Assembly (NCBI GenBank): GCA_965366365.1
Contig: CBDUEV010000008.1
Location: 3,422-67,421 of the forward strand
Length of the DNA: 64,000 bases
DNA from: CBDUEV01 sp965366365
Lineage (GTDB): Bacteria; Actinomycetota; Acidimicrobiia; Spongiisociales; JAENVV01
Direction: 5' to 3'
In this document: one piece after another, positions 48,865 to 57,587 of the stretch
How positions within the stretch are numbered: the stretch's first letter is position 1
Layout of the letters: each line of letters opens with the position of its first letter
Notes under the pieces: model-generated
The model's input: only the letters and a program-made list of their open reading frames with translations
Database searches by the model: none
What the model was told of the DNA's origin: nothing
Program-made: the position numbers and the translations under genes

Positions 48865-49991
48865 GCTTTCACCACCTTCACGGCTGCTTCACATTCTTCC
48901 AGCGTGGGGACGAGCGCCAGGCGCAGGTACCCCTCTCCTCCACGCCCAAACGCCCTCCCGGGGGTCACCACGACGTGGCTGCCGAGCAGCTTCTCGGCGA
49001 CCGCCTCGTCGTCGCCGACGTGCACCCAGAGGTACAGACCGGCGTGTGATGCCGAGGTTTGGTAGCCGAGTTCGGCGAACGCCTCTCGGAGGACGGCGCG
49101 TTTGGCCGCGAACACCTCACGGCGTGGCGCAACGTGGTCATCATCGCTCCAGGCGGCGCGGGCTGCAGCCTGGACGAACTCGGGTGAGGCAGTGCCGGTG
49201 GACGATCGCAGCGCCTTCAGCGCGGCGATGGCGGAGGCGTCGCCCACCACGGCGGCAGCCCGGTAGCCCGTCATCCCGGAGCGTTTGGAAAGGCTCAGGT
49301 ACGACAGCACACCCTCCATGGACCTCCCGGCCACCTGGAGCACCGAGGCGGGCGGTGTGCCCTCGTAGAGATCCATGTAGCACTCGTCGGCGCACAGCAA
49401 GGTCTCCGAGCTCCGAGCCTTTGCGATGAACCCCTCGAGATCGGACCGGCTCATGACGGCGCCGGTGGGATTGTGGGGCGTGTTGATCCAGGCGATGGCG
49501 GCCGCCTTCCAGACGTGGTCGGGAACCATCTCCGCCCGGAATACGAAATCGTCACCGAGCACTGCGCCGTGGACGGTTGCGCCGGCCAGGCGAGCCCCTC
49601 GTTCGTAGATGGGGTATCCCGGGGTGGCATGGATGACGACCTGGTCGGCGCCGCGCTCCACGAAAGCGAGCGGCGTGGAGAAGATGGCTTCCTTGGAACC
49701 GGCCGTCGGAATGATCTGGGTGTCGGGATTCACCTCGACCCCGAACCGGCGCTCGACGTAACCGGCAATGGCATGGCGTGTCTCGGGCGTGCCGGCCGTG
49801 GTCGGATACTGCGAGACCTCGGGCACCGCTGATCGCAATGCTTCGGCGATCATGGGCGGGGTGGGTTCGCGGGGGTCGCCGATCGAGAAGTCGATGAGCG
49901 GCTCACCGGCCGCGGCGAGCGCCCGGGCCTTGTCCTGTAGTTGCGCCATCGGGTACGAGCCCATGGACTCCAGCACCGGGTTGATCCTCAT
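48846..49991 (-). CDS. dapC: Succinyldiaminopimelate transaminase
   Basis: The 381-residue fold-type I PLP enzyme has NTPHNPTGAV, CADECYMDLYEG and the PLP lysine in LSLSKRSGMTGYRAA. In actinobacteria this is the DapC aminotransferase that makes N-succinyl-LL-diaminopimelate, and its place with dapD and dapE supports this. The ATG at 49991 follows a TACTAT -10 box by 7 nt, with no ribosome site. It overlaps dapD by 19 bp. Confidence 0.92.
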   Translation of the reverse strand: MRINPVLESMGSYPMAQLQDKARALAAAGEPLIDFSIGDPREPTPPMIAEALRSAVPEVSQYPTTAGTPETRHAIAGYVERRFGVEVNPDTQIIPTAGSKEAIFSTPLAFVERGADQVVIHATPGYPIYERGARLAGATVHGAVLGDDFVFRAEMVPDHVWKAAAIAWINTPHNPTGAVMSRSDLEGFIAKARSSETLLCADECYMDLYEGTPPASVLQVAGRSMEGVLSYLSLSKRSGMTGYRAAAVVGDASAIAALKALRSSTGTASPEFVQAAARAAWSDDDHVAPRREVFAAKRAVLREAFAELGYQTSASHAGLYLWVHVGDDEAVAEKLLGSHVVVTPGRAFGRGGEGYLRLALVPTLEECEAAVKVVKACLTEK

Positions 49992-49998
49992 CAATGAG

Positions 49999-50004
49999 AT
50001 AGTA
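49999..50004 (-). promoter_or_regulatory. -10 box TACTAT, leaderless start of dapC-dapD-dapE
   Basis: TACTAT on the minus strand is followed by 7 nt and the ATG at 49991. The divergent hypothetical gene has a similar box 100 bp away. Confidence 0.6.
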
Positions 50005-50104
50005 GGGGTCGGTCCCGCACGGGAGCCAACCCAGGCGGGGCGCCTCGGTGGCGGCGGACAGCGCCCTTCACCTCCGAGGAATCGGGTTACCCGGGCGCTC
50101 GTCG

Positions 50105-50110
50105 TACAAT
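50105..50110 (+). promoter_or_regulatory. -10 box TACAAT, leaderless start
   Basis: TACAAT is followed by 7 nt and the ATG at 50118, with no ribosome site. Confidence 0.6.
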
Positions 50111-50117
50111 CGCCCGC

Positions 50118-50555
50118 ATGCCGTCCCGCTCATACCGTGCCATCTACTTCGGACTCGCCATGGCCCTCGTCGCCGTGGTGGCGCTCGGCATAGCCTTCGG
50201 CTCGCCCGAAGGTGGGGCCGGAGGCATCCCTGAACCCCTCGAGGCGGTGGAACCTCCCACCGGTTCCCAGTCTCACCAGCTGGCCCGCATCGAGGTCGAC
50301 ATGCCAGTCGGTTACGAGGCGGCGCTGTGGATCGATTTCCGGGGAAACTCCGACAACTCCGCCAACTGGTTCCGGATTCCCGCCGACGAGATCCGGGTGG
50401 TCGAACCGACCGGCGTGTACTCGTGGCAACCAGGACCGGGCAAGCTCCTGGAGAATTGGGAACCCGGCACCCAACGGATCCGCGTCACCTGGGACACCAC
50501 GACCGGGCTCCCTGATCCCGGGGTGTACGACTGGAGCTTCCGGATCAGCGGCTGA
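50118..50555 (+). CDS. Exported protein of unknown function
   Basis: No family is recognised for this 145-residue protein. It has an N-terminal membrane segment or signal (about 8-28), then a short Gly/Pro linker and a beta-rich domain of about 95 residues rich in Trp and Pro (WIDFRGN, NWFRIPADE, YSWQPGPGK, VYDWSFRISG) with an Ig-like appearance. It likely acts outside the membrane. It converges on the ldh gene with 30 bp between stops. Confidence 0.65.
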   Translation: MPSRSYRAIYFGLAMALVAVVALGIAFGSPEGGAGGIPEPLEAVEPPTGSQSHQLARIEVDMPVGYEAALWIDFRGNSDNSANWFRIPADEIRVVEPTGVYSWQPGPGKLLENWEPGTQRIRVTWDTTTGLPDPGVYDWSFRISG

Positions 50556-50585
50556 GGGCGCAAGACGCAGCATCGGCAGCCGTCC

Positions 50586-51518
50586 TCACAACCCCAGCGA
50601 TCGCACCGCCTCCGACAGCGTGTTGGCTGACACACGAAGAGCTTTTCTCTCCACGTCGTCGAGCTCCGGAGCAATAGTGGCGACAACGCCTCCAGCGCCG
50701 ATCACCCGTGGCAGCGAGAGAGCCACGTTGGACACCCCAACCACCTCGTCGGTGACGATCGAGGTAGCCAGCACGGCACGCTGATCGGATCGGATCGCCC
50801 GCACGAGCCGGGCAACCCCTGCTCCGATCCCGAAATAGCTGGCGCCCTTCCCGTCGATGATGCGGTAGGCGGCGTTGCGGACCGAGTCGTCGATGGCGGC
50901 CATCACCTTCTCTGTCAGCGGGCGTCCGACCTGGGCGGCGTACTCCGCCACCGGCGCCCCCGCTGCCGATGCCCCCGACCAGTGCAGAACCTCGCTGTCC
51001 CCGTGCTCGCCAAGCACGAAGGCATGCACCGATTGGGGCGAGACACTCAGGTGCTCGCCGAGGAGGGACCGGAAGCGGGCGGTGTCGAGAATCGTTCCCG
51101 TGCCGATGACTCGACCCGGGGGGAGTCCTGCCAGGCCGGCGGCAACCTGAGTCATCACGTCGACCGGATTGGTGGCAATGATCAACAATGCCTCGGGGGC
51201 TTCGGAGCGGACGGTGGGGATGATCTGACCAAAGACGGCGGCGTTCCGTTCGAGGAGCTGAAGCCGCGTTTCGCCGGGTTGCTGGCCCACGCCGGCCGCC
51301 ACCACGACGATGTCGGAGCCGCCCAGATCGGAGTATCCACCGTCCCGCACCAACACCGGATGACTGAACGGGGCCGCATGCATGATGTCGTCGGCCTGGG
51401 CGGCGGCGAGGGAGTCGTCGCGGTCGACGATGACGATCTCCGAGGCTGCGCCCTGCATGACGATGGCGTAGGCCGACGTGGCCCCCACGAAGCCTGCTCC
51501 GACGATTCCGATCTTCAT
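50586..51518 (-). CDS. ldh: L-lactate dehydrogenase
   Basis: The 310-residue protein has the NAD motif GIVGAGFVGATSA, the substrate-loop GVGQQPGETR with Q79 (the LDH-type Gln rather than the Arg of malate dehydrogenase), ATNPVDVMT, and the catalytic D145, R148 and H172 (GEHGD). It interconverts pyruvate and lactate with NADH. A malate dehydrogenase of LDH type is less likely because of Q79. The ATG at 51518 has a GGAGG site; a TAGGGT box lies about 30 nt upstream. Confidence 0.9.
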   Translation of the reverse strand: MKIGIVGAGFVGATSAYAIVMQGAASEIVIVDRDDSLAAAQADDIMHAAPFSHPVLVRDGGYSDLGGSDIVVVAAGVGQQPGETRLQLLERNAAVFGQIIPTVRSEAPEALLIIATNPVDVMTQVAAGLAGLPPGRVIGTGTILDTARFRSLLGEHLSVSPQSVHAFVLGEHGDSEVLHWSGASAAGAPVAEYAAQVGRPLTEKVMAAIDDSVRNAAYRIIDGKGASYFGIGAGVARLVRAIRSDQRAVLATSIVTDEVVGVSNVALSLPRVIGAGGVVATIAPELDDVERKALRVSANTLSEAVRSLGL

Positions 51519-51581
51519 GGCCACCTCCGGTCGTGTTGGTCACCCGAACCCTAGGGCCGGGACCCCGAAGGCGGCTCGGAG

Positions 51582-51980
51582 TCAGGCGCCGCCGGCGGAC
51601 AGGCGCTCTTGGTACATCCGCCGTGCACGAATGGCCAGGCGGGCGGCGATCACGAAGAGGGCCACGGCGAACAAGCGCCTGAGTCGGTCCGGATCCATGG
51701 CCAACGCCAGTTGCGATCCCCCGATGCCGCCCGCCAGGCCGGCCGCGGCGGCCGGGATACCAACCCGCCAATCGATTCGTTTGCCCTTGGCGTGGCCGAT
51801 GGCGCCCACGATGGACGTTGGGAGTATCACGGCCAGAGAGGTCCCCTGGGCGAGGTGTTGCTCGAACTCCAGGGCGAGTACGAGCGCAGGAACGAATACG
51901 ACCCCGCCGCCGATTCCCAGCGTCGAAGCAAGTGCTCCCGAGACGAGACCGATGGCGACGAGAAGCAGGAGCTCGGTCAC
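51582..51980 (-). CDS. Half-size TauE/SafE (TSUP) transporter, second half
   Basis: The 132-residue protein has four hydrophobic segments and one TSUP repeat with STLGIGGGVVFVPAL (about 20-34). Full TSUP transporters of about 250 residues hold two such repeats. The GTG start at 51980 overlaps the stop of the first half (GTGA), so the pair should assemble into a heteromeric exporter of a sulfur-containing anion such as sulfite. It ends with a basic tail RRMYQERL. Confidence 0.82.
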   Translation of the reverse strand: MTELLLLVAIGLVSGALASTLGIGGGVVFVPALVLALEFEQHLAQGTSLAVILPTSIVGAIGHAKGKRIDWRVGIPAAAAGLAGGIGGSQLALAMDPDRLRRLFAVALFVIAARLAIRARRMYQERLSAGGA

Positions 51981-52327
51981 AGCCACATCCTCACCGCCGC
52001 GAAAGCAACGAACACCGCGAACACCGCGGTGAGCACGTGCTGGGGAACACGTTCGATGTGCCGCGCCCCGAACCAGGCGCCCACGCCGGCCCCGGCGAAG
52101 AGAAACAATGCGGACCTCCAATCGACGGCGTCGCCCACGGCGAAGGAGGCCAGGGCGGCGCTCGATGAAGCCACGATGGTGGCCACCGAGGTTCCGGCCG
52201 CCCGGTACTGGTCGAAACCAAGCAGCAGGACGAGGGCAGGGACCACGATGAGCCCGCCGCCCACACCGAACATCCCGCCGAAGACTCCGGCCGCCAGGCC
52301 GATCCCGAGCGCCTTGACGAGAATCAC
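51977..52327 (-). CDS. Half-size TauE/SafE (TSUP) transporter, first half
   Basis: The 116-residue protein has four hydrophobic segments and one TSUP repeat with GGMFGVGGGLIVVPAL (about 15-30). It corresponds to the N-terminal half of a normal transporter. The GTG at 52327 is the likely start, since the extension upstream is rich in Arg, Pro and Cys and unlike a membrane protein. Its stop overlaps the second half's start. Confidence 0.82.
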   Translation of the reverse strand: MILVKALGIGLAAGVFGGMFGVGGGLIVVPALVLLLGFDQYRAAGTSVATIVASSSAALASFAVGDAVDWRSALFLFAGAGVGAWFGARHIERVPQHVLTAVFAVFVAFAAVRMWL

Positions 52328-52562
52328 AACACCGGGCTCCGACGGTAGCGGGTGGGTCGGACACCCCGTGCGCCGGCAGGGTCGTTTGACATGGATCTCA
52401 CGGCCCACCTCCAATCGCCTGGCCACGGCCCCAACGATAGGGGGCTTCGAGCGAAGCAGGATCCTGTGAGTTCGCCGAACAGGGCAAGGATCGATCCGGC
52501 CGCGGAGATGACGCCGGCGTCGGGTCGCGCCACTCGGATCGAATGGCGTCGTTCACCAGGTT

Positions 52563-53786
52563 CTAGCGAAGCAGGTTACGGGCCGCCTCGACCAACACCC
52601 TGCTGACGTCGACGGTTTGTCGGAGGTTCACTCGCTCGTCTGCAGCATGCGCGTTGCGCACATCACCCGGCCCAAACACGACAGCTGCAGCACCCCCTTC
52701 ACGTGTCCACAGCGCCATGTCGCACCCGTACGGCGCCCCGACCAGCGGGGGTCTGGCGCCGACGACACTACCGGCCGCGTCCTGCACAGCCGCCACGAGG
52801 GGATGCGTCGGTTCGACCCGCGACGAACCAAACGCCGCCCCGGTGCGTTCGATGCGTGGTGGGTGGGCATCCAGCCAGGGGTCTCCCAGGATTGCGGCAC
52901 GCAGGCTTCGTTCGAAGCGCTCCTCGGCTTGGGCGATCGTCTCGTTGATGGTCACCCCCACCCGAACCTCGGCGGTGAGGCTCGCCATCACGTTCGATGC
53001 CCAATCGCCACCCCGGACAATCCCGATCGTGGTCGGATATGGCAGGCCCAGATCCCTCATGATCGGATCGGTTTCACGGTCGTTGAGTTCGGCCTCCAAG
53101 CGACCGAGCGCTCGATGGAGCGTCCAGAAATGGTCGAGTGCCGACTCACCCAATCGGCGCGTTGCCGCATGGGCGGCACGACCGAAGATCTCGATGGAGA
53201 ACGTCAGGGCACCGCCGTGGGCGACGACCACGCGCAGCTCATCGTCCTGCGCCGTGGGTTCGGTGATCATGACCATGTCGCCGGTCCAGCCGCGCCGGAT
53301 CGCAGCCAGCGTTCCAGTGCCACCGTCCTCCTCGCCAGGTACCGCCACGAGCCGCACTTCTCCGGCGAAGTCCCGGTCACCGGTGGCCAGCGTGGTGAAT
53401 GCCTCGATGGCAGCCACCAGTCCGGCCTTCATGTCGGCGGCCCCGCGGCCGTAGAGAAACCCGTCCTCGAGTTCGCCGTGCGGATTGCGTGACCACAGGG
53501 TGGAGTCACCGATCGGCACGACATCCACGTGGCCGGTGAACACCAGGGTGGGCCCGGGACGGTTCCCGGCAACCCGACCGGCGACCACCGGCACTGTGTC
53601 GCGCTCCATCTCCCGGCCGGGGTAGGCGGGGTCCGCTTCGAGAGCGGCCATCGGGGTCACCCAGAGATCCACTTCATCGGCAACCGGCTCGAGCCACCCG
53701 GCGACGAGATCGATGGCGGCTCGCTCATCCCCGGTCACCGAGGGGGTGGCCACCAGTTCGAGACAACGTGCGGCGATGCGGTCCAA
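52563..53786 (-). CDS. M20-family peptidase/deacylase (ArgE/DapE/CPG2 type)
   Basis: From the TTG at 53786, which has an AGAGGAG site, the protein has 407 residues with the M20 metal ligands in FTGHVDVVP, GRGAADMKAG, PGEEDGGTGT, TEPTAQ and a late His in VRNAHAADE, and a dimerisation domain from about 180 to 295. It removes N-acyl groups or cleaves small peptides. As dapE proper lies at 47 kb, this is a paralogue of unknown substrate. It is divergent from the Cys/Met PLP gene. Confidence 0.88.
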   Translation of the reverse strand: MDRIAARCLELVATPSVTGDERAAIDLVAGWLEPVADEVDLWVTPMAALEADPAYPGREMERDTVPVVAGRVAGNRPGPTLVFTGHVDVVPIGDSTLWSRNPHGELEDGFLYGRGAADMKAGLVAAIEAFTTLATGDRDFAGEVRLVAVPGEEDGGTGTLAAIRRGWTGDMVMITEPTAQDDELRVVVAHGGALTFSIEIFGRAAHAATRRLGESALDHFWTLHRALGRLEAELNDRETDPIMRDLGLPYPTTIGIVRGGDWASNVMASLTAEVRVGVTINETIAQAEERFERSLRAAILGDPWLDAHPPRIERTGAAFGSSRVEPTHPLVAAVQDAAGSVVGARPPLVGAPYGCDMALWTREGGAAAVVFGPGDVRNAHAADERVNLRQTVDVSRVLVEAARNLLR

Positions 53787-53862
53787 CGGATCTCCTCTCG
53801 ACTTGGCGAGTCTGAGCAAGTATCGAACCCGGACTTCGGCGAGCCCGAATCATACGGTCGAG

Positions 53863-53868
53863 TACCCT
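53863..53868 (+). promoter_or_regulatory. -10 box TACCCT of the Cys/Met PLP gene
   Basis: TACCCT lies 25 nt before the GTG at 53894, leaving a leader with a GGAGG ribosome site. Confidence 0.45.
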
Positions 53869-53893
53869 GGCGAGACCAAGCGGGAGGACCCGA

Positions 53894-55069
53894 GTGGAGT
53901 ATGGAGACGGAACCCTGTCGGTGTGGGCCGGCGAAGAGCACCCGCTCTGGGAGCGGTCTACTCAGGTGCCCATCGCCCAGACGGTCAGCTTCGGCTACCA
54001 GGACATCGACGAGTGGATGGCGGTCGCCCGCGGCGAGGAGACCGGCCACATCTACAGCAGGAACACCAATCCAACCGTCGCCACCTTCGAACGCCGCATC
54101 GCCGCACTGGAGAGGGCCGAGGCGGCGACAGCGTTCGCGACCGGGATGGCTGCGATCTCCGGAACTCTTCGCACCCTTCTCGGGCCTGGGGACCGCGTTG
54201 TTTCGGTGACCGACACCTATGGCGGCACCACGGTGATGCTGCTGGAGTTCCTCCCCCGCGACGGGGTTGTCGTTGACCTGATCTCGACCGATGACCATGA
54301 AGCGATCGAGGCCGCAGTCGCGCAGGGGTGCAGAGTTCTCTATCTCGAGACGCCGACCAACCCGACGCTGAAGATTCTCGATCTGGAGAGGCTGGCTGCG
54401 GCGGGGCATGCGGTTGGCGCAACCGTCGTGGTCGACAATACGTTCGCCACACCCATCAACCAGCGCCCCCTCGCCCTGGGGGCCGATTTGGTCGTTCACT
54501 CGGCTTCGAAGTTCCTCGGCGGCCACGCCGATGCTCTCGGCGGCATCGTCTGTGGGAGCGCCGACCTCATCGAGCGGATCTATCACCACCGCGAGATCAA
54601 CGGCGCCACCCTGGGACCGTTCGCCGCATACCTTCTGCAGAGATCAGTAAAGACGCTCCATCTGCGCGTCGACCGCCAGAACTCCAACGCGTTGGCCGTC
54701 GCCAGACATCTCGAGGCCCACCCCGCAATCGAGTCCGTGTTCTACCCGGGCTTGGAGTCCCACCCACACCATGACATCGCAGCTCGCCAGATGACCGGGT
54801 TCGGTGGCGTACTCGCCTTCACGATCCGAGGCGGGTTCGACTCCGTCAGAACGGTGTTGCCGCGGCTCGAGTTGGCGCACCTCGCTGCCAACCTTGGAGC
54901 CGTGGAAACGGTCGCCGGCCCGCCGGCCACGACCAGCCACGTCGAGATGAACGCCACTGACCGGGCAGCGATGGGGATCCCCGAAAGCCTGGTCCGGTAC
55001 TCGGTCGGGATCGAGGACGTGGCGGACCTCATTGCAGATCTCGACCAAGCGCTCGAGGGGTACGGCTGA
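53894..55069 (+). CDS. Cystathionine gamma-synthase/beta-lyase family PLP enzyme
   Basis: The 391-residue Cys/Met-metabolism enzyme has the phosphate-binding IYSRNTNPT at 53-61, FATGMAAISG, VDNTFATP and the PLP lysine K206 in SASKFLGGH. Such enzymes make cystathionine from cysteine and an activated homoserine, or do sulfhydrylation or gamma-lysis; residues seen do not settle which. The GTG at 53894 has a clean GGAGG site. It converges on ligA. Confidence 0.88.
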   Translation: MEYGDGTLSVWAGEEHPLWERSTQVPIAQTVSFGYQDIDEWMAVARGEETGHIYSRNTNPTVATFERRIAALERAEAATAFATGMAAISGTLRTLLGPGDRVVSVTDTYGGTTVMLLEFLPRDGVVVDLISTDDHEAIEAAVAQGCRVLYLETPTNPTLKILDLERLAAAGHAVGATVVVDNTFATPINQRPLALGADLVVHSASKFLGGHADALGGIVCGSADLIERIYHHREINGATLGPFAAYLLQRSVKTLHLRVDRQNSNALAVARHLEAHPAIESVFYPGLESHPHHDIAARQMTGFGGVLAFTIRGGFDSVRTVLPRLELAHLAANLGAVETVAGPPATTSHVEMNATDRAAMGIPESLVRYSVGIEDVADLIADLDQALEGYG

Positions 55070-55155
55070 GCGGACCCACCGGGCAGCGCTCCTGGCCCAT
55101 GGGTGCCGCGGCGGCAGTAGAGGTTCGCACGGCCCCCCGTCGCCGCTTCGGGTGG

Positions 55156-57177
55156 TCAGTCCAGGGCCTCGGCCCCGCGCTCCAGGAGGTCCGCCAACTC
55201 GTCGCCGCCGATGATCGGCACCCCGAGGCTCTCCGCCTTGTCGCGTTTCGAGCCTCCGCCATCTCCCGCGATCAAAGCCGTGGTCTTCCCCGAGACAGAG
55301 CCGGTCACCTTGGCTCCCCTCTCCTCCAGCGCTGCTTTGACCTCGTCCCGACTGAAGCCGTCGAGTGTGCCGGTGATGACGAACGTCGATCCGGCCAGGA
55401 GATCGCTGCCGCCTCCCTCCGGCTCGGGGTCGGCGAGCCGAACGCCACGCTCGGCGAAGCGCTCGATGAGCGCCAAGTTCTCCGGGTCGGCGGTCCACTC
55501 GGTCCAGGCCTGAGCGATCTTCGGGCCGATTCCCTCCGAGGCGGTCAACTCCTCCTCCGAAGCTGCCAACAATCTCTCCATCGATCGATAGCTTCGAGCG
55601 AATTCTTTGGCGGCCGAGGGGCCGACATGGCGAATGCCCAGAGCAATGATCAGCCGCGCCAGAGGTCGGTCCCGGGCGGCATCGATGCCGTTCATGAGGT
55701 TGGTGATCGAGGTCTCTCCCCACCCTTCCCTACCTTCGAAGTGCTCCGGTCGCAGCGAGAAGATGTCGGCCGGGTCCGAGATGAGACCCTCGTTGATGAG
55801 GAAATCGATCGTCTTGTACCCCATGCCGTCGATGTCCATCGCCGAGCGGCCCACGAAGTACGCCAGCCACTCCCTCAGACGACTCGGGCAGGACAGCCCA
55901 CCGGTGCAACGGGCTACCTTCTGTCCATCCGGCTTGGCGATCGGATGGCCACAGAATGGGCAGTTGGCCGGCATCTTCCAGATTGTCTCAGATCCGTCAC
56001 GGAGGCTCTCGACGGGGCCAACCACCTCCGGGATCACATCGCCGGCCCGTCGCACGATGACCGTATCTCCGATCCGGACATCCTTGAGGTGGACCTGCTC
56101 TTCATTGTGGAGGGTGGCCATCCCCACGTTGGCGCCGCCGACGAATACCGGCTCCAGCACTGCGAACGGGGTGGCCGCTCCCGTGCGACCCACATTGATC
56201 ATGATGTCGCGGAGGATGGTGGTTTGTTCCTCCGGCGGGAACTTGAAGGCGATCGCCCACCGGGGAGCCCTGGCGGTGAATCCGAGTGTCCGTTGATCGG
56301 CGAGTGAGTCGACCTTCACGACGACGCCGTCGGTCTGATAGTCACGATCGTGGCGGTTCTTCTCCGTTTCTCCGATGAACTTCTTGACTGCCTCCAGGTC
56401 GGGAACCACGGCCGAGGCGGGGTTGACTTTGAAGCCGAGCCGGCCGAGGTAGTCCATCGTCTCGGAATGACGATCAAAACTCGGTCCACCGTTCATGACT
56501 CCGAGCTGGTAGACCCAGATCGAGATCTTGCGTTCAGCCGTGATGGCAGGGTCCTTCTGGCGCACCGATCCCGCCGCGGCGTTTCGAGGATTGGTGAAGA
56601 GGCGATCGCCGGCTTCCGCCTGACGTTCGTTGAGGGCTCGGAAGGCGTCCTCTGGCATGTACACCTCGCCGCGCACCTCGAGAAGTTCCGGCGCCTCGCC
56701 GAACAATCGCAGTGGGATGGCGTCGACCGCCCGCAGGTTGACGGTGATGTCCTCACCGTTGGTCCCGTCACCCCGGGTCGCCCCTCGGACGAAGATGCCG
56801 TCCTCGTACACGAGTGATACCGCCAGACCGTCGATCTTCAGCTCGCATACGAAGCCGGTCGGGGGCGCCTCCAGGACTCGTTCCAAGCGGGCCGCCCAGG
56901 CATCCAGATCTTCGGAAGTCTCGGCGTTGTCGAGTGAGAACATCGGCTCGAGATGGGCCACAGACCCAAAAAGGGTCGAGGGCGGTGCCCCCACCCGTTG
57001 CGTGGGCGAATCCGTCACGACGAGTTCGGGGTGGGCTTCTTCGAGCGCCACCAGTTCTCGGTACAGCGCGTCGTACTCGACGTCCGAGATCTCCGGGGCG
57101 TCCAGCACGTAGTACCGATGCGCATGATGGCGCACCAGGCGGCGAAGTTCCTCGAGGCGTTCGGCGGCGTCGGACAT
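55156..57177 (-). CDS. ligA: NAD-dependent DNA ligase
   Basis: The 673-residue protein has the complete LigA layout: Ia domain with HRYYVLDAPEISD, adenylation domain with K114 in ELKIDG, an OB fold, the four-Cys zinc finger (CPFCG and CTGGLSC), helix-hairpin-helix repeats and a C-terminal BRCT domain (STFVITGTLDGF). It seals nicks in replication and repair. The ATG at 57177 fits the family start MSDAAERLEEL; a TAGCCT box lies 10 nt before it. Confidence 0.97.
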   Translation of the reverse strand: MSDAAERLEELRRLVRHHAHRYYVLDAPEISDVEYDALYRELVALEEAHPELVVTDSPTQRVGAPPSTLFGSVAHLEPMFSLDNAETSEDLDAWAARLERVLEAPPTGFVCELKIDGLAVSLVYEDGIFVRGATRGDGTNGEDITVNLRAVDAIPLRLFGEAPELLEVRGEVYMPEDAFRALNERQAEAGDRLFTNPRNAAAGSVRQKDPAITAERKISIWVYQLGVMNGGPSFDRHSETMDYLGRLGFKVNPASAVVPDLEAVKKFIGETEKNRHDRDYQTDGVVVKVDSLADQRTLGFTARAPRWAIAFKFPPEEQTTILRDIMINVGRTGAATPFAVLEPVFVGGANVGMATLHNEEQVHLKDVRIGDTVIVRRAGDVIPEVVGPVESLRDGSETIWKMPANCPFCGHPIAKPDGQKVARCTGGLSCPSRLREWLAYFVGRSAMDIDGMGYKTIDFLINEGLISDPADIFSLRPEHFEGREGWGETSITNLMNGIDAARDRPLARLIIALGIRHVGPSAAKEFARSYRSMERLLAASEEELTASEGIGPKIAQAWTEWTADPENLALIERFAERGVRLADPEPEGGGSDLLAGSTFVITGTLDGFSRDEVKAALEERGAKVTGSVSGKTTALIAGDGGGSKRDKAESLGVPIIGGDELADLLERGAEALD

Positions 57178-57187
57178 GGCGATCCCG

Positions 57188-57193
57188 AGGCTA
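57188..57193 (-). promoter_or_regulatory. -10 box TAGCCT of ligA
   Basis: TAGCCT on the minus strand lies 10 nt before the ATG at 57177, predicting a leader of only 3-4 nt. No ribosome site is seen. Confidence 0.45.
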
Positions 57194-57240
57194 CCGGTTT
57201 TTGGCCGATCCAGCGGCCCGACGTGAGCGGCCTGTCGCGT

Positions 57241-57246
57241 TACGAT
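57241..57246 (+). promoter_or_regulatory. -10 box TACGAT of the E-set protein gene
   Basis: TACGAT lies 25 nt before the ATG at 57272, with a GAGGAA ribosome site in the short leader. Confidence 0.45.
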
Positions 57247-57271
57247 GATGGTGGTCGAGACCTGAGGAACC

Positions 57272-57568
57272 ATGCTGGCAAAACGATTCTTCAAGACCCG
57301 CGACGACGTCGAAGTGACCTTCACGCTCGACGTCGATGACTGTCGAGAAGCCGCCCTGGTGTTGGAAAGCACGGATTGGGTGCCTGAACCCATGAAGCGC
57401 GCCGATCGCGGAAAAGGTCCCTTCCGGATCAAGAAACGGCTCCCCAAGGACCAGCAGATCCGGTTCCGCTATCTGCTGGACGGACAGCGTTGGGTGAACG
57501 ACCACGCGGCCGACGCCTATTGGCGCAACGACCACGGTTCCGACGACAGCGTGGTATTCACCAGCTGA
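57272..57568 (+). CDS. Small isoamylase early-set (glycogen-binding fold) protein
   Basis: The 98-residue protein is a single early-set domain of the CBM48/AMPK-beta type: MLAKRFFKTRDDVEVTFTL, DWVPEPMKRADRGKGPF and RYLLDGQRWVNDHAADAY. It has no catalytic domain. Such proteins may bind glycogen or glucans. glgA and GH57 lie 12 kb away, so a glucan role is plausible. It has a ribosome site GAGGAA. It converges on the AAA ATPase gene with 19 bp between stops. Confidence 0.85.
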   Translation: MLAKRFFKTRDDVEVTFTLDVDDCREAALVLESTDWVPEPMKRADRGKGPFRIKKRLPKDQQIRFRYLLDGQRWVNDHAADAYWRNDHGSDDSVVFTS

Positions 57569-57587
57569 CGCGCGAGCGACCGCCCGG

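Noticed and set aside
50586..51518. Malate dehydrogenase instead of lactate dehydrogenase
   Set aside because: The substrate-loop position is Gln (Q79), as in LDH, not the Arg of malate dehydrogenase.
51977..51980. A frameshift breaking one TSUP gene
   Set aside because: Both halves are intact repeats of normal half length with their own GTG starts and a GTGA overlap, which looks like designed coupling; reads would still be needed to exclude an error.
52328..52562. A hidden gene in the 235-bp gap upstream of the split transporter
   Set aside because: No frame with a plausible start, ribosome site or composition was found, and a partial AGCGAAGCAGG repeat is too short to mean anything.
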